Of a DNA stretch of 64,000 nucleotides, positions 24,491 through 38,100 are shown piece by piece. Position numbers and translations under genes: made by a program. The stretch spans positions 891,318 through 955,317 of the forward strand of contig CM049314.1 in the NCBI GenBank assembly GCA_026874595.1. The letters run 5' to 3'. The DNA comes from Sipunculus nudus (taxonomy: Eukaryota; Annelida; Sipuncula; Golfingiida; Sipunculidae). Positions within the stretch are counted from its first letter, which is position 1. Every line of letters begins with the position of its first letter. The notes under the pieces were generated by a model. It was not told the origin of the DNA. It saw only the letters and a list, made by a program, of their open reading frames with translations, and made no database searches.

Positions 24491-24576
24491 ACCTGTCTAC
24501 ATTTCTTGCAGGTTAACGTTGCGATATCTATTAACTTGTCTACATTTCTTGCAGGTTAACCTTGCGATATCATATT
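24491..24576 (+). repeat. Two-copy tandem duplication of the exon 4 splice acceptor
   Basis: TGTCTACATTTCTTGCAGGT occurs twice, 43 bp apart (copy starts 24491 and 24534). The first 38 nt of each copy match with two differences. Both include polypyrimidine tract, AG and the first exon codons (GTTAACnTTGCGATATC). Only the second AG (24553-24554) gives an open exon. The first (24510-24511) would give about 15 codons and then TAA. Confidence 0.9.
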
Positions 24577-24654
24577 TCAGCAGCAGAGAAAATTGGGATC
24601 GGCTCGTTGCGAATGACAGAACCGCCAGATCACATGCTTATTGGCTTAACTCAG
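24555..24654 (+). CDS. TRPC exon 4: S3-S4 region
   Basis: 100 nt, entering in phase 0 after the K of exon 3, leaving one base. It reads VNLAISYFSSRENWDRLVAN and ends AYWLNS plus a split Asp completed by exon 5. TRPC proteins have an extracellular S3-S4 linker of similar length here, with W and R residues before the WHPTLVAEALFA segment. Acceptor TTTCTTGCAG (the second of two copies), donor GTATTT, which is weaker than the other donors in the gene. It is the least conserved exon of the set, supported mainly by phase and position. Confidence 0.87.
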
Positions 24655-24809
24655 GTATTTTTTTCATATCTACGCTTGATTTGAGTCCCGCGAGAAATTT
24701 ATTTTACGGTATGTTTGTGTTATAAATGAAATATTTTTAAGTACGTAATACGTTGTGTATGTAATACCTTGATCAACTAACTTTATTGTGCAATAGTGTC
24801 CCAAAACCT

Positions 24810-24811
<2 letters not shown>

Positions 24812-24853
<42 letters not shown>
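24812..24853. repeat. (AT)n microsatellite
   Basis: About 21 AT dinucleotides in the short intron 4 between exons 4 and 5. Confidence 0.95.
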
Positions 24854-24855
<2 letters not shown>

Positions 24856-25168
24856 CATATAGGTTCCTTCAACCATATAAGTTCCCTAGCTCAGATAGGA
24901 TAGGTAAACCCTGCGCAATTACCCTTTGGTATATTTATACTTCTGCTAGATGACAAGGTATTATGTTGGTTGGTTGGTTAGTACAGGAACAAATTTAGAT
25001 GGACGTTTTATGTAACCTCAGTGGTGTAACGTGATACTGTATTGCAAAGTATGGTAATAGGATCCTGGCGCAGATGTCTGTGGGCTCAGACTACCTTTCT
25101 AATCTTCACTATATCTTTGATTTCTGGGATTAACGTCTACAGATTTTTTTTATGTTTCTTATCCACAG

Positions 25169-25320
25169 ACCGTTATTACTGGCTGGCGATGGACCCGGTT
25201 AACTTGGCTGAGGCTACGTTCGCTGCTGCTAATGTGCTGAGTCTGTCCCGATTGTCAAACCTAATGGCTGCCAGTGAACACCTGGGTCCTCTGCAGATCT
25301 CTCTTGCCAGAATGGTCAAG
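25169..25320 (+). CDS. TRPC exon 5: S4 and S4-S5 linker
   Basis: 152 nt: two bases complete the Asp codon, then 50 codons to phase 0. Acceptor TATCCACAG, donor GTGAGT. It contains DPVNLAEATFAAANVLSLSR then HLGPLQISLARMVK. This matches the TRPC consensus DPxLxAEAxFAxANIxSxLR, then HLGPLQISLGRM, which covers S4 and the S4-S5 linker that couples voltage-sensor-like movement to the pore. It is one of the two most conserved exons here. Confidence 0.95.
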
Positions 25321-26140
25321 GTGAGTCAGTGCACCGTTTCATCTTTCAGCTTTATGACGTAGCATGGAAATCCTTGTTTAGGAAGTGATATAGGTCATTA
25401 TGTTCTGACCGTGTCATGCCCTATAGTCTCAGTCTGTCCGTAGTGCCGTCCATCCGCCAGTAACGCTTTCTTTTGCGCGGAATATCTCAACAAGAACATT
25501 CTTGATCTTTCTCAAATTCACAGGGATCATAGGGACCTATGTGGACCCCCTGTTGGAATTTTTGGCCGCCAGAGCACAATCGGTGATTTTATTTACACTT
25601 GAACAACACCAGGTCTTCATATAAGCCTTTCTTACTACAGTTTTCAGGTTGCATCCAAATACACCAATTCTTACTGCGGGGCCCTCTGAGAACTATTCCC
25701 GACCACATCCAATTTCAATAGTTTGCCATATTATCATATAGATATATCTTACGTTTCCAAGTATAATGTTTAATTATATGACAGTAACTCCATCCAAAAA
25801 AGTCCAGTGTAGACAGTAGAAAATTCTCAAAGAACAATACACACGCACATGAACAGACCTGAAACATCTAGACCAAAGAACGCTATGTCTCCACGCCTCA
25901 GACCCCTCACGCGAGCCAGCGCCCAACAAGCGAGGTTCCCATAGCAACGACCTATGCCTGCGCCACACGAATCAGAATGCCAAAAGACACATGTAACACG
26001 CTTGCGCACAATACACCAGACACCCGTATCAATACATATATATATATTTAATTGAATCTCCTGCTGTTAGCTTCAACTCACATTCCAAGTCAAAATAAAT
26101 TGTCCTTACCCATAAAAATACTGGACGAATATAGCTCAGA
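25321..26140 (+). other. Intron 5 before the giant array; possible dispersed repeat
   Basis: At about 25430-25600 the order GTCCGTAGTGCCGTCCATCC, GCGCGGAATATCTCAA, TTCTCAAATTCACAGG and GACCCCCTGTTGG resembles a common invertebrate dispersed repeat. I cannot verify its copy number. At 25790-26030 lies a moderately GC-rich tract with minus-strand open frames that have no recognised motif. A short AT run at 26034-26050 follows. Confidence 0.4.
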
Positions 26141-29100
26141 GTAGATGACATACGGCCAGGAGAAAGAGGGGGGAAAATAGTCCATGTTTCATAGAGGATA
26201 GGCTACGGCGCGTCTAACCGACATACGACCGGGAGAAAGAGGGGAGAAAATAGTCCATGTTTTATAGAGGATAGGCTACGGCGCGTCTAACCGACATACA
26301 ACCAGGAGAAAGAGGGGGGAAAATCTATGTTTTATAGAGGATAGGCTACGGCGCGTCTAACCGACATACGACCGGGAGAAAGAGGGGGGAAAATAGTCCA
26401 TGTTTCAAAGAGGATAGGCTACGGAGCGTCTAACCGACATACAACCAGGAGAAAGAGGGGGAAAAATCTATGTTTTATAGAGGATAGGCTACGGCGCGTC
26501 TAACCGACATACGACGGGGAGAAAGAGGGGGGAAAATAGTCCATGTTTCATAGAGGATAGGCTACGGAGCGTCTAACCGACATACGACCGGGAGAAAGAG
26601 GGGGAAAAAATCTATGTTTTATAGAGGATAGGCTACGGCGCGTCTAACCGACATACGACCGGGAGAAAGAGGGGGGAAAATAGTCCATGTTTTATAGAGG
26701 ATAGGCTACGGCGCGTCTAACCGACATACGACCGGGAGAAAGAGGGGGGAAAATAGTCCATGTTTTATAGAGGATAGGCTACGGCGCGTCTAACCGACAT
26801 ACAACCAGGAGAAAGAGGGGGAAAAATCTATGTTTTATAGAGGATAGGCTACGGCGCGTCTAACCGACATACGACCGGGAGAAAGAGGGGGGAAAATAGT
26901 CCATGTTTCATAGAGGATAGGCTACGGAGCGTCTAACCGACATACGACCGGGAGAAAGAGGGGGAAAAAATCTATGTTTTATAGAGGATAGGCTACGGCG
27001 CGTCTAACCGACATACGACCGGGAGAAAGAGGGGGGGGGGGAATAGTCCATATTTTATAGAGGATAGGCTACGGCGCGCCTAACCGACATACGACCAGGA
27101 GAAAGAGGGGGGAAAAAGTCTATGTTTTATAGAGGATAGGCTACGGCGCGTCTAACCGACATACGACCAGGAGAAAGAGGGGGAAAAATCTATGTTTTAT
27201 AGAGGATGGGCTACGGCGCGTCTAACCGACATACGACCGGGAGAAAGAGGGGGGAAAAGTCTATGTTTTATAGAGGATAGGCTACGGCGCGTCTAACCGA
27301 CATACGACCAGGAGAAAGAGGGGGAAAAATCTATGTTTTATAGAGGATGGGCTACGGCGCGTCTTACCGACATACGACCGGGAGAAAGAGGGGGGAAAAT
27401 AGTCCATGTTTTATAGAGGATAGGCTGCGGCGCGTCTAACCGACATACGACCGGGAGAAAGAGGGGGAAAAAAGTCTATGTTTTATAGAGGATAGGCTAC
27501 GGCGCGTCTAACCGACATACGATCAGGAGAAAGAGGGGGAAAAAATCTATGTTTTATAGAGGATGGGCTACGGCGCGTCTAACCGACATACGACCGAGAG
27601 AAAGAGTGGGAAAAAAGTCTATGTTTTATAGAGGATAGGCTACGGCGCGTCTAACCGACATACGACCGGGAGAAAGAGCGGGAAAAAAGTCTATGTTTTA
27701 TAGAGGATAGGCTACGGCGCGTCTAGCTGACATACGACCAGGAGAAAGAGGGGGGAAAATCTGTGTTTTATAGAGGATGGGCTACGGCGCGTCTAAATGA
27801 CTTACGACCGGGAGAAAAAGGGGGGAAAATAGTCCATGTTTTATAGAGGATAGGCTACGGCGCGTCTAGCTGACATACGACCAGGAGAAAGAGGGGGGAA
27901 AATCTGTGTTTTATAGAGGATGGGCTACGGCGCGTCTAACTGACTTACGACCGGGAGAAAGAGGGGGGAAAAAGTCCATGTTTTATAGAGGATAGGCTAC
28001 GGCGCGTCTAGCTGACATACGATCAGAAGAAAGAGGGGGGGAAATCTATGTTTTATAGAGGATGGGCTACCGCGCGTCTAACTGACATACGACCGGGAGA
28101 AAGAGGGGTGAAAACAGTCCATATTTTATAGAGGATAGGCTACGGCGCGTCTAGCTGACATACGATCAGGAGAAAGAGGGGAAAAAATCTATGTTTTATA
28201 GAGGATGGGCTACGGCGCGTCTAACTGACATACGACCAGGAAAAAGAGGGGGGAAAATAGTCCTCGTTTTATAGAGGATATGCTACGGCGCGTCTAGCTG
28301 ACATACGACCAGGAGAAAAAGGGGGGAAAATAGTCCATGTTTTATAGAGGATAGGCTACGGCGCGTCTAGCTGATATACGGCCAGGAGAAAGGGGGGGGG
28401 GGAAATAGTCCATGTTTTATAGAGGATAGGCTACGGCGAATCTAGCTGACATACGACCGGGAGAAAGAGGGGGGAAAAGTCCATGTTTTATAGAGGATAG
28501 GCTAATGCGCGTCTAGCTGACATACGACCAGGAGAAAGAGGGGGGAAATAGTCCATGTTTTATAGAGGATAGGCCACGGCGCGACTAGCTAACATACGGC
28601 CAGGAGAAAGAGGGGGGAAAATAGTATATCTTTTATAGAGGATAGGCTACGGCGCGTCTAACTGACATACGGACAGGAGAAAGAGGGGGAAAGGTCTATG
28701 TTCCATACAGGATAGGCTACGGCGCATCTAGCTGACTTACAACCAGGAGAAAAGGTGGGGGGGGGGGGGAATAGTCCATGTTTCATAGAGGATAGGCTAC
28801 GGCGCGTCTAACTGACATACGACCGGGAGAAAGAGGGGTGAAAACAGTCCATATTTTATAGAGGATAGGCTATGGCGCGTCTAACTGACATACGGACAGG
28901 AGAAAGAGGGGGAAAGGTCTATGTTTCATACAGGATAGGCTACGGCGCATCTAGCTGACTTACAACCAGGAGAAAAGGGGGGGGGGAATAGTCCATGTTT
29001 CATAGAGGATAGGCTACGGCGCGTCTAGCTGACATACGACCAGGAGAAAGAGGGGGGGGGGGAATAGTCCATGTTTTATAGAGGATAGGCTACGGCGCGT

Positions 29101-32100
29101 CTAGCTGACATACGGCCAGGAGAAAGAGGGTGAAAAGGTCTATGTTTCACAGAGGATAGCCTACGGCGCATATAGCTGACATACGACGAGGAGAAAGAGG
29201 GGGGAAAAGTCTATGTTTTATAGAGGATAGGCTACGGCGCGTCTAACCGACATACGACCAGGAGAAAGAGGGGGAAAAATCTATGTTTTATAGAGGATGG
29301 GCCACGGCGCGTTTTACCGACATACGAGCGGGAGAAAGAGGGGGGAAAATAGTCCATGTTTTATAGAGGATAGGCTACGGCGCGTCTAACCGACATACGA
29401 CCGGGATAAAGAGGGGGAAAAAAGTCTATGTTTTATAGAGGATAGGCTACGGCGCGTCTAACCGACATACGACCAGGAGAAAGAGGGGGAAAAATTTATG
29501 ATTTATAGAGGATGGGCTACGGCGTGTCTAACCGACATACGACCGGGAGAAAGATGGGGGAAAAAGTCTATGTTTTATAGAGGATAGGCTACGGCGCGTC
29601 TAACCGACATACGACCGGGTAAAAGAGTGGGAAAAAAGTCTATGTTTTATAGAGGATAGGCTACGGCGCGTCTAACCGACATACGACCGGGAGAAAGAGG
29701 GGGGAAAATAGTCCATGTTTCATAGAGGATAGGCTACGGAGCGTCTAACCGACATACGACCGGGAGAAAGAGGGGGAAAAAATCTATGTTTTATAGAGGA
29801 TAGGCTACGGCGCGTCTAACCGACATACGACCGGGAGAAAGAGGGGGGGGGGGAATAGTCCATATTTTATAGAGGATAGGCTTCGGCGCGCCTAACCGAC
29901 ATACGACCAGGAGAAAGAGGGGGGAAAAAGTCTATGTTTTATAGAGGATAGGCTACGGCGCGTCTAACCGACATACGACCAGGAGAAAGAGGGGGAAAAA
30001 TCTATGTTTTATAGAGGATGGGCTACGGCGCGTCTAACCGACATACGACCGGGAGAAAGAGGGGGGAAAAGTCTATGTTTTATAGAGGATAGGCTACGGC
30101 GCGTCTAACCGACATACGACCAGGAGAAAGAGGGGGGAAAATCTATGTTTTATAGAGGATGGGCTACGGCGCGTCTTACCGACATACGACCGGGAGAAAG
30201 AGGGGGGAAAATAGTCCATGTTTTATAGAGGATAGGCTGCGGCGCGTCTAACCGACATACGACCGGGAGAAAGAGGGGGAAAAAAGTCTATGTTTTATAG
30301 AGGATAGGCTACGGCGCGTCTAACCGACATACGATCAGGAGAAAGAGGGGGAAAAAATCTATGTTTTATAGAGGATGGGCTACGGCGCGTCTAACCGACA
30401 TACGACCGAGAGAAAGAGTGGGAAAAAAGTCTATGTTTTATAGAGGATAGGCTACGGCGCGTCTAACCGACATACGACCGGGAGAAAGAGCGGGAAAAAA
30501 GTCTATGTTTTATAGAGGATAGGCTACGGCGCGTCTAGCTGACATACGACCAGGAGAAAGAGGGGGGGAAATCTGTGTTTTATAGAGGATGGGCTACGGC
30601 GCGTCTAAATGACTTACGACCGGGAGAAAAAGGGGGGAAAATAGTCCATGTTTTATAGAGGATAGGCTACGGCGCGTCTAGCTGACATACGACCAGGAGA
30701 AAGAGGGGGGAAAATCTGTGTTTTATAGAGGATGGGCTACGGCGCGTCTAACTGACTTACGACCGGGAGAAAGAGGGGGGAAAAAGTCCATGTTTTATAG
30801 AGGATAGGCTACGGCGCGTCTAGCTGACATACGATCAGAAGAAAGAGGGGGGGGAAATCTATGTTTTATAGAGGATGGGCTACCGCGCGTCTAACTGACA
30901 TACGACCGGGAGAAAGAGGGGTGAAAACAGTCCATACTTTATAGAGGATAGGCTACGGCGCGTCTAGCTGACATACGATCAGGAGAAAGAGGGGAAAAAA
31001 TCTATGTTTTATAGAGGATGGGCTACGGCGCGTCTAACTGACATACGACCAGGAAAAAGAGGGGGGAAAATAGTCCACGTTTTATAGAGGATATGCTACG
31101 GCGCGTCTAGCTGACATACGACCAGGAGAAAAAGGGGGGAAAATAGTCCATGTTTTATAGAGGATAGGCTACGGCGCGTCTAGCTGATATACGGCCAGGA
31201 GAAAGGGGGGGGGGAAATAGTCCATGTTTTATAGAGGATAGGCTACGGCGAATCTAGCTGACATACGACCGGGAGAAAGAGGGGGGGAAAAGTCCATGTT
31301 TTATAGAGGATAGGCTAATGCGCGTCTAGCTGACATACGACCAGGAGAAAGAGGGGGGAAATAGTCCATGTTTTATAGAGGTTAGGCCACGGCGCGACTA
31401 GCTAACATACGGCCAGGAGAAAGAGGGGGGAAAATAGTATATCTTTTATAGAGGATAGGCTACGGCGCGTCTAACTGACATACGGACAGGAGAAAGAGGG
31501 GGAAAGGTCTATGTTCCATACAGGATAGGCTACGGCGCATCTAGCTGACTTACAACCAGGAGAAAAGGTGGGGGGGGGGAATAGTCCATGTTTCATAGAG
31601 GATAGGCTACGGCGCGTCTAACTGACATACGACCGGGAGAAAGAGGGGTGAAAACAGTCCATATTTTATAGAGGATAGGCTATGGCGCGTCTAACTGACA
31701 TACGGACAGGAGAAAGAGGGGGAAAGGTCTATGTTTCATACAGGATAGGCTACGGCGCATCTAGCTGACTTACAACCAGGAGAAAAGGGGGGGGGGGGAA
31801 TAGTCCATGTTTCATAGAGGATAGGCTACGGCGCGTCTAGCTGACATACGACCAGGAGAAAGAGGGGGGGGGGGGAATAGTCCATGTTTTATAGAGGATA
31901 GGCTACGGCGCGTCTAGCTGACATACGGCCAGGAGAAAGAGGGTGAAAAGGTCTATGTTTCACAGAGGATAGCCTACGGCGCATATAGCTGACATACGAC
32001 GAGGAGAAAGAGGGGGGAAAAAGTCTATGTTTTATAGAGGATAGGCTACGGCGCGTCTAACCGACATACGACCAGGAGAAAGAGGGGGAAAAATCTATGT

Positions 32101-35100
32101 TTTATAGAGGATGGGCCACGGCGCGTTTTACCGACATACGAGCGGGAGAAAGAGGGGGGAAAATAGTCCATGTTTTATAGAGGATAGGCTACGGCGCGTC
32201 TAACCGACATACGACCGGGATAAAGAGGGGGAAAAAAGTCTATGTTTTATAGAGGATAGGCTACGGCGCGTCTAACCGACATACGACCAGGAGAAAGAGG
32301 GGGAAAAATTTATGATTTATAGAGGATGGGCTACGGCGTGTCTAACCGACATACGACCGGGAGAAAGATGGGGGAAAAAGTCTATGTTTTATAGAGGATA
32401 GGCTACGGCGCGTCTAACCGACATACGACCGGGTAAAAGAGTGGGAAAAAAGTCTATGTTTTATAGAGGATAGGCTACGGCGCATCTAGCTGACATACGA
32501 TCAGGAGAAAGGGGGGGGGGGGGGGGGGAAATCTATGTTTTATAGAGGATGGGCTACGGCGCGTCTAACTGACATACGACCGGGAGAAAGAGGGGTGAAA
32601 ACAGTCCATATTTTATAGAGGATAGGCTACGGCGCGTCTAGCTGACATACTGCCAGGAGAAAGAGGGGGGGGGGGGGGGGAATAGTCCATGTTTTATAGA
32701 GGATAGGCTACGGCGCGTCTAGCTGACATACGACCGGGAGAAAGAGGGGGGAAAAAGTCCATGTTTTATAGAGGATAGGCTAATGCGCGTCTAGCTGACA
32801 TACGACCAGGAGAAAGAGGGGGGAAAGTAGTCAATGTTTTATAGAGGATAGGCAACGGCGCGACTAGCTAACATACGGCCAGGAGAAAGAGGGGAAAATA
32901 GTCCATCTTTTATAGAGGATAGGCTACGGCGCGTCTAACAGACATACGGACAGGAGAAAGAGGGGGAAAGGTCTATGTTTCATAGAGGATAGGATACGGC
33001 GCGTCTAGCTGACATACGACCAGGAGAAAGAGGGGGGAAAATAGTCCATGTTTCATAGAGGATAGGCTACGGCGCGTCTAACTGACATACGACCAGGAGA
33101 AAGAGCGGGGAAAATAGTCGATGTTTCAAAGAGGATAGGCTACGGCGCATCTAGCTGACATACGACCGGGAGAAAGAGGGGGGGGGGGGGGAATAGTCCA
33201 TGTTTCATAGAGGATAGGCTACGGCGCGTCTAGCTGACATACGGCCAGGAGAAAGAGGGGGAAAAGGTCTATGTTTCATAAAGGATAGGCTACGGCGACT
33301 CTAACTGACATACGACCAGGAGAAAGAGGGGGGAAAATAGTCCATGTTTCATAGAGGATAGGCTACGGCGGGTCTAGCTGACATACGACCGGGAGAAAGA
33401 GGGGGAAAAAGTCTATGTTTTATAGAGGATAGGCTACGGCGCGTCTAACCGACATTCGACCAGGAGAAAGAGGGGGAAAAATCTATGTTTTATAGAGGAT
33501 GGGCTACGGCGCGTCTAACCGACATACGACCGGGAGAAAGAGTGGGAAAAAAGTCTATGTTTTATAGAGGATAGGCTACGGCGCGTCTAGCTGACATACG
33601 ACCTAGAGAAAGAGGGGGGAAAAAGTCCATGTTTTATAGAGGATAGGCTACTGCGCGTCTAGCTGACATACGACCAGGAGAAAGAGGGGGGGAAATAGTC
33701 CATGTTTTATAGAGGATAGGCTACGGCGCGACTAGCTAACATACGGCCAGGAGAAAGAGGGGAGAAAATAGTCCATCTTTTATACAGGATAGGCTACGGC
33801 GCATCTAGCTGACATTCAACCAGGAGAAAAGGGGGGGGGGAATAGTCCATGTTTCATAGAGGATAGGATACGGCGCGTCTAGCTGACATACGACCAGGAG
33901 AAAGAGGGGGGAAAATAGTCCATGTTTCATAGAGGATAGGCTACGGCGCGTCTAACTGACATACGACCAGGAGAAAGAGCGGGGAAAATAGTCGATGTTT
34001 CAAAGAGGATAGGCTACGGCGCATCTAGCTGACATACGACCGGGAGAAAGAGGGGGGAAAATATGCCATGTTTTATAGAGGATAGGCTACGGCGCGTCTA
34101 GCTGACATACGACAAGGAGAAAGAGGGGGGAAAATCTATGTTTTATAGAGGATGGGCTACGGCGCATCTAGCTGACATAAGACCGGGAGAAAGAGGGGGG
34201 AAAATAGTCCATGTTTTATAAAGGATAGGCTACGGCGCGTCTAGCTGACATACGACTAGGAGAAAGAGGGGGGAAAATCTATGTTTTATAGAGAATGGGC
34301 TACGGCGCGTCTAACTGACATACGACCGGGAGAAAGAAGGGGGAAAATAGTCCATGTTTTATACAGGATAGGCTACGGCGCATCTAGCTGACATTCAACC
34401 AGGAGAAAAGGGGGGGGGGGGGAATAGTCCATGTTTCATAGAGGATAGGATACGGCGCGTCTAGCTGACATACGACCAGGAGAAAGAGGGGGGAAAATAG
34501 TCCATGTTTAATAGAGGATAGGCTACGATGCGTCTAGCTGACATACGACCAGGAGAAAGAGCGGGGGTTGGAATAGTCCATGTTTAATAGAGGATAGGCT
34601 ACGGCGCGTCTAGCTGACATACGACCGGGAGAAAGAGGGGGGAAAATATGCCATGTTTTATAGAGGATAGGCTACGGCGCGTCTAGCTGACATACGACAA
34701 GGAGAAAGAGGGGGGAAAATCTATGTTTTATAGAGGATGGGCTACGGCGCATCTAGCTGACATACGACCGGGAGAAAGAGGGGGAAAATAGTCCATGTTT
34801 TATAAAGGATAGGCTACGGCGCGTCTAGATGACATACAACTAGGAGAAAGAGGGGGGAAAATCTATGTTTTATAGAGAATGGGCTACGGCGCGTCTAACT
34901 GACATACGACCGGGAGAAAGAGGGGGGAAAATAGTCCATGTTTTATAGAGGATAGGCTACGGCGCGTCTAGCTGACATACGACCATGAGAAAGAGGGGGG
35001 AAAATCTATGTTTTATAGAGAATGGGCTACGGCGCGTCTAGCTGATATACGACCAGTGAAAGGGGGGGGGGGAATAGTCCATGTTTTATAGAGGATAGGC

Positions 35101-38100
35101 TACGTCGCGTCTAGCTGATATACGACCAGGAGAAAGAGGAGGGAAAATAGTCCATGTTTTATAGAGGATAGGCCACGGGGAGTCTAGCTGACATACGGCC
35201 AGTAGAAAGAGGGGGAAAAGGTCTATGTTTCATAGAGGATAGGCTACGGCACTTATAGCTGACATACGACCAGGAGAAAGGGGGGGGGGGATAGTCCATG
35301 TTTCATAGAGGATAGGCTACGGCGCGTCTAGCTGACATACGGCTAGGAGAAAGAGGGGGGAAAGGTCTATGTTTCATAGAGGATAGGCTACGGCGCGTCT
35401 AGCTCACATACGACCAGGAGAAAGAGGGGGGAAAATCTATGTTTTATAGAGGATGGGCTACGGCGCGTCTAACTGAAATACGCCCAGGAGAAAGAGGGGG
35501 GGAAATAGTCCATGTTTTAGAGAGGATAGACTACGGCGCTTCTAACTGACATACGACCAGGAGAAAGAGGGGGGAAAATAGTCCATGCTTTATAGAGGAT
35601 AGGCTACGGCGCGTCTAGCTGACATACGAACGGGAGAAAGAGGGTGGGAAATAGTCCATGTTTTATAGAGGATAAGCTACGGCGCGTTAGCTGACATACG
35701 ACCAGAAGAAAGAGGTGGGAAAAAGTCCATGTTTTATATAGGATAGGCCACGACGCGTCTAGCTGATATACGGCCAGGAGAAAGAGGGGAGAAAATAGTC
35801 CATGTTTTATAGAGGATAGGCTACGGCGCGTCTAGCTGACATACGGACAGGAGAAAGAGGGGGAAAAGGTCTATGTTTCATAGAGGATAGGCTACGGCGC
35901 ATCTAGCTGACATACGACCGGGAGAAAGAGGGGGGAAAATAGTCCATGTTTTATAAAGGATAGGCTACGGCGCGTCTAGCTGATATACGACCAGGAGAAA
36001 GAGGGGGGAAAATCTATGTTTTATAGAGAATGGGTTACGGCGCGTCTAACTGACATATGACCGGGAGAAAGAGGGGGGGAAATAGTCCATGTTTTATAGA
36101 GGATAGGCTACGGCGCGTCTAGCTGACATACGACCAGGAGAAAGAGGGGGGAAAATCTATGTTTTATAGAGAATGGGCTACGGCGCGTCTAGCTGATATA
36201 CGACCAGTGAAAGGGGGGGGATAGTCCATGTTTTATAGAGGATAGGCTACGGCGCGTCTAGCTGATATACGACCAGGAGAAAGAGGAGGGAAAATAGTCC
36301 ATGTTTTATAGAGGATAGGCCACGGCGAGTCTAGCTGACATACGGCCAGGAGAAAGAGGGGGGAAAATAGTCCATGTTTCATAGAGGATAGGCTACGGCG
36401 GGTCTAGCTGCCATACGACCAGGAGAAAGAGGGGGGAAAATAGTCCATGTTTCATAGAGGATAGGCTACGGCGCGTCTAGCTGACATACGACCTGGAGAA
36501 AGAGGGGGGGGGGGAATAGTCCATGTTTCATAGAGGATAGGCTACGGCGTGTCTTACTGGCATACGACCAGGAGAAAGAGGGGGGAAAATAGTCCATGTT
36601 TCATAGAGGATAGGCTACGGCGCGTCTAACTGACATACGACCAGGAGAAAGAGCGGGGAAAATAGTCGATGTTTCAAAGAGGATAGGCTACGGCGCATCT
36701 AGCTGACATACGACCGGGAGAAAGAGGGGGGAAAATATGCCATGTTTTATAGAGGATAGGGTACGGCGGGTCTAGCTGACATACGACCAGGAGAAAGAGG
36801 GGGGAAAATCTATGTTTTATAGAGGATGGGCTACGGCGCATCTAGCTGACATACGACCGGGAGAAAGAGGGGGGAAAATAGTCCATGTTTTATAAAGGAT
36901 AGGCTACGGCGCGTCTAGCTGACATACGACTAGGAGAAAGAGGGGGGAAAATCTATGTTTTATAGAGAATGGGCTACGGCGCGTCTAACTGACATACGAC
37001 CGGGAGAAAGAGGGGGGGGAAATAGTCCATGTTTTATAGAGGATAGGCTACGGCGCGTCTAGCTGACATACGACCAGGAGAAAGAGGGGGGAAAATCTAT
37101 GTTTTATAGAGAATGGGCTACGGCGCGTCTAGCTGATATACGACCAGTGAAAGGGGGGGGGAATAGTCCATGTTTTATAGAGGATAGGCTACGTCGCCTC
37201 TAGCTGACATACGGCCAGGAGAAAAAGGGGGAAAAGGTTTATGTTTCATAGAGGATAGGCTACGGCGCGTCTAGCTGATATACGACCAGGAGAAAGAGGA
37301 GGGAAAATAGTCCATGTTTTAAAGAGGATAGGCCACGGCGAGTCTAGCTGACATACGGCCAGGAGAAAGAGGGGGAAAAGGTCTATGTTTCATAGAGGAT
37401 AGGCTACTGCACTTATAGCTGACATACGACCAGGAGAAAGGGGGGGGGGATAGTCCATGTTTCACAGAGGATAGGCTACGGCGCGTCTAGCTGACAAACG
37501 GATAGGAGAAAGAGGGGGAAAAGGTCTATGTTTCATAGAGGATAGGCTACGGCGCGTCTAGCTCACATACGACCAGGAGAAAGAGGGGGGAAAATAGTCC
37601 ATGTTTCATAGAGGATAGGCTACGGCGGGTCTAGCTGCCATACGACCAGGAGAAAGAGGGGGGAAAATAGTCCATGTTTCATAGAGGATAGGCTACGGCG
37701 CGTCTAGCTGACATACGACCTGGAGAAAGAGGGGGGGGGGAATAGTCCATGTTTCATAGAGGATAGGCTACGGCGTGTCTTACTGGCATACGACCAGGAG
37801 AAAGAGGGGGGAAAATAGTCCATGTTTCATAGAGGATAGGCTACGGCGGGTCTAGCTGACATACGACCAGGAGAAAGAGGGGGAACATAGTCCATGTTTC
37901 ATAGAGGATAGGCTACGGCGCGACTAACTGACATACGACCAGGAGAAAGAGCGGGGAAAATAGTCGATGTTTCAAAGAGGATAGGCTACGGCGCATCTAG
38001 CTGACATACGACCGGGAGAAAGAGGGGGGAAAATATGCCATGTTTTATAGAGGATAGGCTACGGCGCGTCTAGCTGACATACGACCAGGAGAAAGAGGGG

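Noticed and set aside
25774-26009. Overlapping minus-strand frames in a GC-richer tract
   Set aside because: No family motif, no splice context, and opposite to the TRPC gene within its intron.
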